This document shows, one piece after another, positions 34,492 to 45,810 of a stretch of 64,000 bases of DNA. Under the pieces are notes generated by a model. That model was not told where the DNA came from. It searched no databases and was given only the letters and a program-made list of their open reading frames with translations. The position numbers and the translations under genes were made by a program. Numbering within the stretch: the first letter of the stretch is position 1; each line of letters begins with the position of its first letter. Origin of the DNA: Amanita rubescens (taxonomy: Eukaryota > Basidiomycota > Agaricomycetes > Agaricales > Amanitaceae); NCBI GenBank assembly GCA_015039365.1, contig WION01000001.1:248001-312000 (forward strand), in the 5' to 3' direction.

Positions 34492-35792
34492 ATGGTGAAC
34501 ATTTATCTGCCCACCGTCCGCGGACAAGTTCTAGCACTCTCCATCCCCTTCAGTGACATCGAGAGGCTCTCCGTCCGCCCTGTCAAATGGCTTCGATTTG
34601 TTACATTCGCCATTTGTGGAGTTCGTGGACATCTCTCCGAGTCTTCGATGCCCAATGGCACCCCTGTCGACTATGACAGTATCTCCCTTGATAATATTGC
34701 CGAAGTTTACCATTATATTCATGAGGGTAATATCTGTCGCTTATCGCTAATATTTTGGTTTACGCCCCTATAGGGGATTATCATCTCATCGACCACAAAG
34801 CAATGAACGATCAAACCACCTCCTCTGAGCAAACGACACGCTCTTCAAGTTTCCGCCGTGATGTCATGGCGCGCGATGGCCCTGTGTGCGTCTTCGCAGG
34901 GTCCCATGCCGATGATTGCGATGCAGCACGCCTACTCGCCAAAAGCAAGGGCGATGAGGTATGTATTCGTCGTCATTGTTCCGTGTCACCACCTTGCTAA
35001 ACGCCCTTCTAGTTCATTGCGGTTGTTCTCCAAGATCGTCTCAATTCATACGACTCCGCTCTAGAACCTAATAATCTAGGCATTAACTCTGTTGAGAACG
35101 GGATGTTTTTGGCCAAGAATCTGCATTCGTCGTTCGCGCACGGGCTTTCATAAAGGTACGTAAAGTAGACATAAGTTCCGAAAATTACTGAATCTGGTGA
35201 TCTCTAGACGCCCAACTTTGCTTTGGACCCCGCCGACATCCCTAGGGTTGAGGCAGGTCCAATGCCGTCCAGTCGCATCACATTGCATACTTTGGCACCA
35301 GACACTAGCTTCCATCCGATTCTGCAAGGTGACGCGCGCATCACCGGTACGGGCACATCACTGCCATCTACTGTCATCCTTGACTACATGTATGGTGTTG
35401 CTGCCTATCGACGCTGGGGCAGTGGACAGGATATCGAGAAAGTGATGGATCAACATTTTTCCAAGCACTATAAATCTATACCTATGCCACCAGCCTCTCC
35501 GTACTTAAGTGGCAGCGATAGTTTTTCAGAACCTGATGATCCCAACGACGGCAATAGACGAAGGAGAAATCATAGCGCGAAAATGTCAGATGAAATGCTT
35601 CGTGCGATGGACAAGGTCCTTGCGCTCTCCATGTTGCTCAAGGGGACCACGCCTGAAATGATGGCCGCAGAAAGACAGAGGCGAGAGGAGGCGGAAGAGT
35701 TGCGTGCGAAGGAGGCTAGTCGAGTGAAAGTGCAGCAGTGGATGCAAAGTTCTCTGTGCGTTCTCTCTTACCTCCGGGCTATTTCCCACTAG
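34492..35792 (+). pseudogene. Fungal HNH-nuclease-domain gene with a frameshift and altered HNH site
   Basis: Exons 34492-34726, 34774-34958, 35013-35155 and 35208-35792. The core reads FRRDVMARDGPVCVFAGSHA, then DDCDAARLLAKSKGDEFIAV, LEPNNLGINSVENGMFLAKN and LHSSF. After a shift it continues FIKTPNFALDPADIPRV. This is the Agaricomycete HNH family in which CDAAH carries the first His; here it is Arg. Exon 3 meets TAA (LS stop) unless one base is gained near 35140-35150, because the conserved FIKTPNFAL is in the next frame. C-terminus: long, with an acidic/Ser patch and a predicted coiled coil rich in Arg/Glu (AAERQRREEAEEL). Probably a recent pseudogene, or a sequencing error in an otherwise typical gene. 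Confidence 0.75.
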
Positions 35793-35976
35793 AAGCTGAT
35801 CTTAGGTCAAACGGAGATAACGTACACCAGTCAAAACGCAGCTAGTGGGCTATTTCCACCAGAAGCTGATCTCGGGTCAAACATATTCAAGTCAAACGCA
35901 GCTAGTGGGCTATTTCCACCTGAAGCTGATCTTAGGTCAAACGGAAATAACGCTAGTACGCAAAAAACGCAGCTAT
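35776..35976. repeat. Three-unit tandem repeat of 60-71 bp
   Basis: Units start at 35776, 35847 and 35907 with GGGCTATTTCC. Each contains GAAGCTGATCT and GGTCAAAC and ends in ACGCAGCTA. The first unit overlaps the last codons and stop of the HNH gene. Confidence 0.85.
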
Positions 35977-36007
35977 TAAGCATCACGAAAGTCTCCCACC
36001 CGAGAAG

Positions 36008-36322
36008 TTACCTATATACGTCCTCGTCATCGCTCTCTTCTTTACGCTTCTTGACGTTACCGCCACGCATGGCTGCCATCTGACCGGCCAACGAATCTTC
36101 ATCTGGGTCCGAGATCTCATCTTCCATCTCGTCGACGGCAGATACAGGTCCTTCTTCTATTTTCATCTTATGAATGTCGTTAAATAAAAAGTCAAGACTT
36201 AAGTAAGGACTCGGGGGGCTTACGGTGATATCTCGCGTCACTCCTCCGCGTGTGGCTGATGATGTACACTTTCCATGTGATTGTTGCTCGAATCCACTAG
36301 AACGTTTGCGCCTAGTTGGCAC
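36008..36322 (-). CDS. Unrecognised acidic C-terminal exon (possible gene fragment)
   Basis: On the minus strand, TRGGVTRDIT ends at a GTAAGC donor. After an intron acceptor CATAAG the frame reads MKIEEGPVSAVDEMEDEISD, then DEDSLAGQMAAMRGGNVKKR and an acidic end DDEDVYR. Splice signals and the acidic/basic composition look like a real nuclear-protein C-terminus. The upstream part runs into kinase debris on the other strand, so only a 3' fragment may remain. No family recognised. Confidence 0.35.
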   Translation of the reverse strand: MPTRRKRSSGFEQQSHGKCTSSATRGGVTRDITVSPPSPYLSLDFLFNDIHKMKIEEGPVSAVDEMEDEISDPDEDSLAGQMAAMRGGNVKKRKEESDDEDVYR

Positions 36323-36620
36323 GTGGTTTGTCGGAATACGACGAATGCGACGAGGGTCATATCAGTTATTACGCAGTGCATTTCCAGTGTTACTTCACTT
36401 GTTGGCTCATTCAGAGATGGCGTGTGCGGGCACTCTCAGATGCTATTCCTCTCTATGGGAAGAGTGACTTCCAAATTGTTGGACTCTGCAGAAGTGGAGT
36501 ATGCCTAGACCATTGGAAAGTCTAACAATGGAAGGCAATACGTGGTTGAATCGCATTGAAAATCTGATCCTTCTGAGCGTCCGACAATACGACAAATAGT
36601 AGAGGCATTAACGTGAGCTG
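36300..36620 (+). pseudogene. Decayed kinase C-lobe remnant
   Basis: Broken frames read ISYYAV, AIPLYGKSDFQIVGL and CLDHWKV, with stops between. They match the end of array kinases (LYYA, then TAPFLGRSDLQIMGLVTKG). It marks a lost or displaced member of the array. Confidence 0.5.
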
Positions 36621-37944
36621 CATCGCTTCGCCAACCTGGCTCGCTATGGGATTTACTTGATTCTTCGCCCACTTCCAATTATATTCTACGCCAGCTTCCC
36701 TTAACACACTTGCACTGTTAGCCATGTACTTATATACGATGGAAATATCAATATCTTACCCGGATCAAGCGGGATATTCTTTCTTCATAAGGAAGTGGCA
36801 GGCAGCGATAGCATCCGGCATACGTCATGGTGCAGAGAAACGCCGCTACTGCGCCGTAGTGGACGGCGTTCTCAGGCGCTCTTCCTTTTTCCTCCACACC
36901 TCAAGTTCGAATCCCTCAGGGCCCCGTCGCCTCCCTTCTCTTCTCACTCACCGCTTCAGCCTCTCCGCATGGTAATCCAGATGAAGTATTTTTGAATGGA
37001 TATGCGCAGACAGGCTGGTTTCCCCTGATGACATCGCCACGTCACCTGGACCTGCTAGGGCCCACGACCCTCTTCCTGTACTTGTTGCCTAGATTCCGGA
37101 TGAGTTGCTAACCCCGTAACTCCGCGCGGATGAGCTGAAGACCAGAGGATTGGACTCCTTGCCGACTTTGGAGTATAACATGAAGGTAAGTCTTGCGTCT
37201 ACCAGACGGCGCCTCTATCGGCTCCTTGAGGCTCAAGTCGGCTGAGCCCTCTGGACGTTACACCGGGATTTTGACCTAGTCCCAAACGATTGGCCTGCTA
37301 AGCAACGATATCAGTCGTGTGGTTAATCCACGCTTTGTCTCGATCACTAACTGGAAGGGCATCATTCTGAACCCGCTACTTATGTAGCGAGAATCACCTT
37401 ATCTTATCGCAACTACACACACCGCGAATCATGATGATGGAACATTATTGCTCAGTACTTGTCAACGATTTCAGATGTGGGAAGCTGGACGCCCTTAGTG
37501 AGTGTTCGCCGCATCTGACGTGTGACCCACTCTCCCGCAGCTGGTTCAAATGAACAATTCCTTGTAGATAGCAGGCAGACTTGACTGAAGCACAGCTATG
37601 ATTGGTATCATCGTCGTGTCGTTTCGCTTCAAGATCCAGGAAAGTCTTGAACCAAATTCTTTTGTCAGTGTGACCCGAAGGTGAATAAGGGAGTGCTTAC
37701 TGGACGGAACTAAATTTGGACGATGGCTGAGTATATGGACTGACGGACAGAGCGGCGTTCTGAGACTAAAAATAGCATAGACCACGCGATGCAAACCTGG
37801 GGCCAGGGCTGCCTTGCCAAATCAGGTAGTTGAACTGGGTACTTCTCCTACTAAAACTCACGGCGCCAACCTTAGTTTATCACATTTCATGATTCATCAT
37901 CAATGCAACTTCTTGAGCGCTAAACATCTTTCTCACCAACCAAC
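36621..37944. other. Spacer before array gene C, nothing recognised
   Basis: No domain or spliced gene was recognised on either strand. Short frames at 36724-36995 and 37546-37794 have no support. Confidence 0.35.
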
Positions 37945-40900
37945 ATGCGATCTTCCTCAGGCAGGCCCGTCGAGTCGCACCACATGTGCAGCGACCCACC
38001 GCATACCCCCGACGCAGAATTTGTGCGTACTTCGGATCTAAATGCTAAGGAATACCCAAGGTGATGCAAATTGAGCGATTGATAATTCAGCTAAATATTC
38101 ATGTACTGTCACAGGTTCCGGATCCTTATCGTTGGTCGGGTAAGGCTTGTTAGCGTTTCCACTACCTGCTCGGTTTACGGGACTTTCTTCAACAGACCGG
38201 CACAGGGAGATCGTCACTTATTCATGCCGCATTCAATACTCCTCTGGCGGTACGCGTTGTGTTATGGTTATTTTTCAACCATTCAACGACATCTAGAGCG
38301 CCGGTATCGCAGATGTCAACGAAGAGATCAAGTCAACAAACAACAAGGACCTAATCCTTCATGATTCTCAGGGTTACGAGCCGGGGAACGTCGAGAAATT
38401 CCAAATCTTAGAGGAATTTATCACAGAAAGATGTCAGAAGAAGGATATTGCCGAGAAGCTTCATGCTATCTGGTGTGTTCATCGACCAAAGAGAAAAAAC
38501 CAACTGATATTGCCTCTCAGGTTGTGCATTGATGTGCCTTATGCTGGTGGTCGGATATTTGAAACGGGCGACGAAAGGATTTTCGAACTGAATCGAAACG
38601 AAGGTAACTACGCCCAAATTACCCTTATTCTAAGCTGATCATATTATCAGTGCCGATCATCGTCGTATTTACAAAGTTTGACCTATTTTTAACGGCATTG
38701 CACAAGCGTGGAGAGGCCAAGGATCCGATTAGTTTGGAGTTGGCCGAGAAAATTTTCAAGAAGAAACACGGGCCAGTATTCGACAAGTTAACCAAAAACA
38801 TTGGAGGACAAATACCATACGCTCTTGTGTCAAGTACGCTTGTACCCGGTGGCTCCTAATTCTGTACTATTAACATTAGCATGCAGTCCGGGTGCCTGAA
38901 ACTTTGAAACGACTGGTCAAAATCACGATGAAAAGTATACGTGCCAAGACGCCGACTTTATTCAGTAGGATCGTGCGCATTAGAGGCGCTTTATTCAATA
39001 GGTCTATTAAACGAGTTCATCTGAGAGGAGAGAATCAATATCTAGCAGAATTTGCTTTTGCAAGGGCACAACGTGTTGATATGGATGCCAGGATTGCCGC
39101 ATCGATCAAGTAAGCTCCCATATCCGGAAATGAATAGACTTAACATTTGGGTTCTTATTACAGAGTAGCGAAAAAGGGTGAGTTGTATCGATAATCTGTT
39201 GTCATCTATGTTCTGTGTACTTACATCAATTCAGGACATTGGAGAACAATGGTAGCGGGCATACGCCTTCTCAACGTTAGCCTTCAAGAATATCTATATA
39301 CGATACATAAGGGCATCATCAGGTCCTGGACTTCTAATGAGGTGTGCACAAGAATGTATCCTAAATGTGCCGTTGAATTTATTCTATGACCATAGTTTCT
39401 TATTACGGATTCAGCCTGTCATCGGATGATGGTTCTCGTGGGCGATCTCAATCATCAGAATATCAGCGCGACGTGGGTGGATAGGAAACGTTGACGAATA
39501 GCCAAGCTAATGGTAGTCGCCACAGGCAGAGTAAGACAACTATGGCGTTGGTGGGGGCATCGCTAGCAAAGGTATGGAGGAAAGGTGTTTACCAACAACG
39601 GTGAGTAGCGTCATTCATCAGTTACACCAGCAGAAGTGATATATTTCTCAACAGACCTGAGCATATGCGCTGTCTCATGGGCTACGTAGTGGATCTTACA
39701 CTTATCCAACAAGCCATATTTCTCGCTTCACTCCAGCACCCTCTCGAAGAAAAGGACCTGGAAGACCGCGTAAATGAAATCATATATGAATTTTGTTGCT
39801 CGAGAAAGAAGGATGATATACACAATGAAATTCGGGAATTCGTCGCTACTCAGGACTGGCACTCTAAAACCAACGTGGTAAACAAGATCGAGTCGTTGAT
39901 AAAGGCAAATGAGGTGTGGCGTTTGTGTTTCGCTGTCATCTTATTGTTAAACGAGTGTCTCCCCCGCTACGCTGAAGATTGACATCCGATTTGACCGAAA
40001 GAGGGATCAATTTACATCATTGCTTATAATCCTGAGGTTCGAGGTGTGGGATTTCAAAGCAACGCGATATTATTGCTCATGATTACCAGTTGATTGCGAA
40101 CGGTCTGACAATAAATAAAACTATTCTTGGCCTTGTTCGCGAACTGTTGAATTTACCAGACTGCGACACTAGTATTGCTTCCAGCGTGAAGAATATTTCG
40201 GACGTCGAGCTGTTACTTGATTTCTTCCTCTATGTAAGTACACCTTCGTGCTTGACATCATTGCTTACTCTTTCTAGTTACTACGCAATGATAGCCTGTC
40301 GAACGCTGGTATTCAAAATGCCAACCGAAAAACAAGAAATCTAATGTTCAAGCTGTTGTGCAAGGCAGATGTTAGGCCCAGAACTTTGGTGATTACCGAC
40401 ATTAGTTATACGGGTCCCGGTAGTACTGGGACCGGAGACCCTAGACAAGTTTTCGAGGGTGAACATCAAGGACAGCAGATCACGCTGACTGCGCTGCGCA
40501 AAACTCGTCTTGAAGATGTAAGTGTATTTTCAGATTCGCTCCTCAAGACGTTGATTTGTTGGTCAGGCTATATTTAAAAAAAGATTTCATAAGCAGGCTC
40601 TAGAATGGAAATCGCTTGACCATACTTTTGTCCTCCCCCTGCTGGGAATATTTGAGCAGGATCCTTCACGCCTATTTTTTGTGTCACCGTCGATGATAAA
40701 CGGAACATTGACTCAATGGAGGAAATCAAAAAACCCTTGTGTAGCTGTGGTGCAGACGCGGGTAATGCATCAACACACGTATCAATATAACATCGCTGAC
40801 ATCCGCTAGATACTGGAGGTAGCCAAAGGGGTTCAGTACATCCACGCGGAAGGGATTGTTCATGGTGACTTGTGTGGGGTAAGCAATAAACCATTTCATC

Positions 40901-42850
40901 ACTTAACTCTCATCTTTATAAACCAGGAAAACATCCTGCTTGACTCTGACTTCCACTGTCGAATCGCCAATTTTGGATTAGCGCAAGCTACCGACGTCAA
41001 CTTTCCACGACAATCAACCACGACACTTGATTCAAGCGATCCGAGCCCCGAACAATTTGGCATAGTTGATGAACGACCAAGAGATGTGCAAGCGTTCGGT
41101 TGCCTTTACTATGAAGTAAGTGCCCTGAAATCTGCAGCGCGCTTGACAGTGAATGTTCTAGGTATTTTTCGATGTTATGCCTTCCCCAGTGCAAAACGAA
41201 CCCCAAAGTGGGCGACTTGGCACAGGCGAGGATCGTCTTAACCAATCGGACACTCAGACAATGGACGACAACATTTTGGAACTTATCAATAATTGTCGGA
41301 AGAGCAATCCTTCAGAGCGACCGACAATGGAGCACGTCGTGACGATGCATATGAGATTCACTCCTCTCCCGGCTTTGCTTGCGACGCTCCGCGAGGTATG
41401 TGTTTCGGAGTCACCAACTTGATATCACTAACAAGTGCTAGTTAACGGTGCTCGGGCGCTCGATCGTCAATGAGATTACCCTCCGTCTTATTCACGAAAT
41501 CCTGAATCTACCTGAACTATTTACCAAGGTTACCGAACTAAAAACTTTTGAGCCAGACGTAGGGTTGTTGCTTGACTTTGTTCTCCGCGTTTGTATAATC
41601 TCTGTCCAGTGCACTTGCTCTATTGATCGTTTATTCCATCTAGCTAATCCGCAATGGCAACCTGACAAACTTGGGCATCCAGGATGCAAATCGGATAGCC
41701 AGAAAGTTGTTGTTCAAGCTAACATCTATGATAAATACCATACCAAAGTCTTTGTTTATTACGGACGTCAAGATCCATCATGAAACTATTGGTGCAGGAG
41801 GCTTTGGTCGTGTTTTCAGAGGCGAATACGAAGGATTGCAGGCAGCACTGAAAGTGGTGGACAGAGGTCGTTACGACGTGGGTGCATTGCTATTTCTCTC
41901 CGTACAATAGATCTTGATTCGTTTTGATAAGGATTCGCTCAAAAAAGACTTCTGTCGGGAAGCCATAGCATGGCGATCGCTTACACACCGTTTTATACTC
42001 CCTCTTTGGGGAATATTCGAAGAGAAATCGCAGTTGTACCTCGTATCACCACTCATGACAAATGGGACTTTGAATCATTGGCAACAGAAGCAGAAGAGAG
42101 ATGTAACTGAGATACGCAGGCTGGTAATACTCCTGTCATTATCAAAGCGGTAGAACAAATTTGCTGATGTTGGTTAGATGCTAGAGGTAGCTGAGGGCGT
42201 TCGGCATCTCCATTCGGGAGGAATTGTCCATGGTGATCTGCATGGAGTAAGTACCTTGCTACTGTACACTCTCGTCGATTCATCCCATTATCTATCAGCG
42301 GAATATTCTCCTCGATCCACAATTCCACTGTAAAATCACTGATTTTGGATCAACCCAACATCACGAGGTCACCGTTACACGTTCCACTGCAGCTCTTTCT
42401 ATAGATTTCTCAGCGCCTGAACTATTTGGCGCATGCACTTTGTGTGGCGTGTCTGATAACAAGGACTGTCATGGCGATCAAGATGAAAGGACGATACGCA
42501 AAACTCAGGAAACTGACGTTTACGCATTTGGTTGCCTTTATTATGCCGTCAGTTTCTGATTTGTTTTTTCTTACCTTATTTAGCACATTGAACAATGATC
42601 TGCAGACATTCTTTGATGCTCATTTGTTTCCTGGGAAAAGTGAACTATCAAATTATGCGACTCGTTATAGAAGGGAGGACGCCCTAAACGATTGGAAAAG
42701 CCAAAAATGGCAGACAACACATGGGAACTCATCCAAAGTTGTTGGCGACCTATTCCTTCTAAGCGTCCGAAGATGGAAGAAATAGTGACGGCATTGACTT
42801 TGTTTGCCGAGCTTCACCACGAAGCAAAGAGTGCGTCAACTATATACACC
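37945..42850 (+). CDS. GTPase-like - pseudokinase - kinase fusion (array gene C)
   Basis: Starts MRSSSGRPVESHHMCSDPPH. FRILIVGR joins TGTGRSSLIHAAF, so the G1 lysine is Arg (codon 38208-38210). G3 is HDSQGYEPGN and G4 is VVFTKFD. The helical region includes FARAQRVDMDARIAASIK and MGYVVDLTLIQQAIFLASL. Kinase 1 (40.09-41.40 kb) has a degenerate loop (TGTGDPRQVFEGEH), Thr for the beta-3 Lys (ITLTALRKT), HGDLCG, NFG for DFG and SPEQF for APE. It is a pseudokinase. Kinase 2 (41.43-42.85 kb) has GAGGFGRVFRGEYEG, AALKVVDRG, HGDLHG, ITDFGSTQHH and SAPELF, and looks active. Phases GEL/LLATLRE to LTVLGRSIVNEI support one transcript. The coding end is unclear because kinase 2 runs, through a GT-AG intron after HHEAK, into the decayed pseudokinase that follows. 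Confidence 0.68.
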
Positions 42851-42879
42851 AAGAATTCGATTTATAACTAGTATTAGAC

Positions 42880-44103
42880 CTCAGCGGGGCTCGTAATCGT
42901 GCCAGAAGAGAAACGCCAGCGTATGTCGAACGGATCTATATGATTTGTTGCCCTAGTCGTCTCCCGCCCAAATACCAGCTAGATGGGAAAGTCAAGTGGC
43001 CGGGCGAAGTGCCTACGAGGCGCAGGAAGAAGTGTCGACTCGAATATGTACAAGGGAAGACTCCGAGGGCCAAGATGTGAAAATTAAGATCATCTCCTTG
43101 GTCAATCCGAATGATGAGAACGGAGTAATAGTACGTTCCTTGGCACTTTGGACCCGAAACTCTACAGTAACATGCATACCTTCAGAGGATTAAACGTGAA
43201 GTTGAGCTGTTAGCAAAGATAAATGAAATGGATCAGGGAAAGCATATTATACCATTTTGTGGTTATTACTCCCCCGACGGCCTTCGTCTGTAAGTGTGCT
43301 CAGCAACATCATCCATTGTGCTTCTTGCCGATGTCATATCAGTGCCCTGGTTTTGCCATGGATGGAAAACGGAGATGCGTTGGCGTATGTCAAGAAGCAC
43401 AAGTATATTGACTATAAAAGCCTGGTTTGTTTCCTTTTATTTTCGTGGTTGTCAATCGATTGTGTGGTCGTAGATCGTTGGAATTGCTCAAGGAATGAAA
43501 GTCCTCCACTCTATGGATCCACCTATAATACATGGAAATTTCAGAGCAGTTCGTGTCTTATTGCTCAAGGACCCGAAGGAGAGCGCTAATCCTATCGTAA
43601 GGAAAAGGTATTTATCGGAGATGAGGGTCAACCACTAATCTCGGACTTTGCGCTTGCCAAGGTACGTAACGTCAAGCTACGCTCGTTTTTATCTAAACCT
43701 CTTCATCATAGTTTGATGGGAACTTGATTACCCAAGTCATTCACGTGTCGGACAACTGTCGATGGAGTGCACCAGAGATGTTCGAAGAACAAGCTACTGT
43801 GTCGGCCAAGTGCGATATCTATAGCTTTGGTATGACTATTCTGCAGGTTGGCTCGACTCCTTTGGACCCGAGACAAGGATACTGAATTTAGCCCAGTTGT
43901 TTACGCATGAGAAACCTTACACCAACAAGAAAACTGCTCAGGTCTTTTCCGAGAAGCAGACGGGTGAGCTTCCCGACCGTCCGCAAGACGAGCGTGTCGT
44001 CAGCCGCGGATTGGATGACAGAATATGGAAGCTTCTCTGCCAATGCTGGTCCAAGAATCCAACAGACAGACCTTCGATTGAGGAGCTTTTAGCAGAGTTT
44101 TGA
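42880..44103 (+). pseudogene. Decayed pseudokinase module (third copy, no helical bundle)
   Basis: From GLVIVPEEKRQRMSNGSI the copy matches the middle of genes B and E. It then shifts frame at least twice before DVKIKIISLVNPNDENG. Later exons are clean: GKHIIPFCGYYSPDGLRL, PWMENGDALAYVKKHK, PPIIHGNFRA, ISDFALAK, SAPEMFEEQATVS and IYSFGMTILQ, ending LLAEF and a stop. HGN and DFA are the same as in B and E. The N-terminal helical domain is missing, and the sequence joins directly to kinase 2 of gene C. It looks like a recombination junction followed by decay. Confidence 0.65.
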
Positions 44104-45810
44104 CATTTATTGACATGGCTAGTCAGGATACCAGAGTTCTACTTGTACGATTGAGAATGCGTAATCAACGTGGATGTGTTCTATAGTTCTGTTAAGACAA
44201 CCGAGTGCAGCCGGGAGCTAATACCTTCTCGGTCGGAAAAGGGAGTGACGATTCCTATATGCGTCCGTTCTCGTCGATCAGTTTCTACCGAAGACCTCAT
44301 GAAGGAAGATGCCAAACTTCGTAATCGTTCAGCCCTCGCATTCACGGTTCCCTCCCAAACAGACGGAGATTTGGGTCAAACAACCCAACTGACCCTACTT
44401 TGGCAAACCAGGTAAGCCCTTCGGAGAGTTACGGCGCTCGAGCGTCCAACAAGAACTGCAACGAGAGGTCGAGCGAGGCATGAATTGCTAGCAGTGGATG
44501 CGCTCGCCGGAAAATCAGGGAGTTTTACGTGGACATTAAAACGAGCCAGAGGTCAGGAGCAGGTAACATGTAGGTGACGAATGTCACGGAGGAAGATCAG
44601 GAGAGCGGAGTCTAGAATGGAGGAGAGGGACTTCAGAATTCACGAGGGTGGAATTTTTCGCTGATGAGAGGCGAGGTGAGAGGACGATAAACGGCGCTTG
44701 GCGAACGCACACGCTCCTTTTCCGACAAAACAGTCCTGTTGATCCCCCAGTCGTATAGTTAACGCACTGTTTGCATTATCATAAGATCACCGTTTCATGT
44801 ATACAAAGTCTTTTCACACGCGAGGTGGTCTGGAGGATCATCAGTGATACATCCTTTTGGAACCTAGGTACTCACAGTGAATAGCGTGAGCAGTGGCGGA
44901 GAAAGTAGAAGCCTGAGGCGCGGACGTGGTATGGCGGATGAGTCATAGAATCATAGAACAGAAATTGAACGTTGTTTACTACTATTATCGGCACACCGAA
45001 GTAATGAAAATGACGAGGGGACGACTTTCCAAAGGCGGGTAGCATCTTGGTCAATGACGAGAAGCTCTAGGGTGTTATGCTGTTACTACATTAGTATTAC
45101 AGTAATAGGGTTAGACTCAACACAATGACGCAATCGTCCGAGTCGAATGATGCCTGACAACCGACTCTAGGGTAAGGGTTAAGGCTTGCAGCGGCATCCA
45201 GGCAACGACAATTGACCTGAACATGTCCCGATGGTGACTCGCCGCCCGCTCAGGACCTCGAAAGCTTCTGCTACTTAAAGATTTGCACATTTGTCCACAA
45301 GTCTCTCGATCAGGCTAAGAGTCATAGCGTTCCTGTAGACAAACAGACATGTGAGGATAAATACGGGGAAGTTCACAATGAGGAATGATACGAACTTGTT
45401 TTGAGGACACTACTGTCACATAAGATGATGACCCGGGTGCAGGGGGAAGGCGGGACCCAGGCCTGGGATCAGTGATGGCGGTTGTAGCGACCTGGATCGA
45501 CCATAGAAGGCCTGACACGTGGCGGGTTTAGAATCATAACACAAAACGTGAACGTTGTTTATTATTGGCACAGAAACAGGCAACGAAGATGCATATGACG
45601 AGCGTCGACTTTCAAAAGGGATTTACGATAGTGGAGCCGAAATAGCAACCGAGCGCATTGCCGGATTAGGAAATGATGAACATGTATACTCATACCAATC
45701 GAAGCTGGGCCGGCGCCTATCGATCACAAGCTAAACCAGCACCACGCAGCGCAAACGTGGGGTATTCTCAGGATCATATTCGCATTTTGCCTTAGGTTTC
45801 TTGGTCGGCT
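44104..45810. other. Spacer with a diverged direct repeat
   Basis: No gene is recognised. 44,944-45,035 and 45,530-45,622 are similar direct copies (GAACGTTGTTTA and CGACTTTCCAAAG/CGACTTTCAAAAG in both). The right end carries the gene E promoter. Confidence 0.45.
44944..45622. repeat. Diverged direct repeat pair, about 90 bp each, 585 bp apart
   Basis: Both copies have AGAATCATA, A-C-A-x-AA, GAACGTTGTTTA(C/T)TA, GGCACA, TGACGAG and CGACTTTC(C/A)AAAG in the same order and spacing. Confidence 0.5.

Noticed and set aside
45100..45190. GGGTTAG/AGGGTAAGGGTTAAGG strings as telomeric repeats
   Set aside because: Isolated, irregular and flanked by ordinary sequence.
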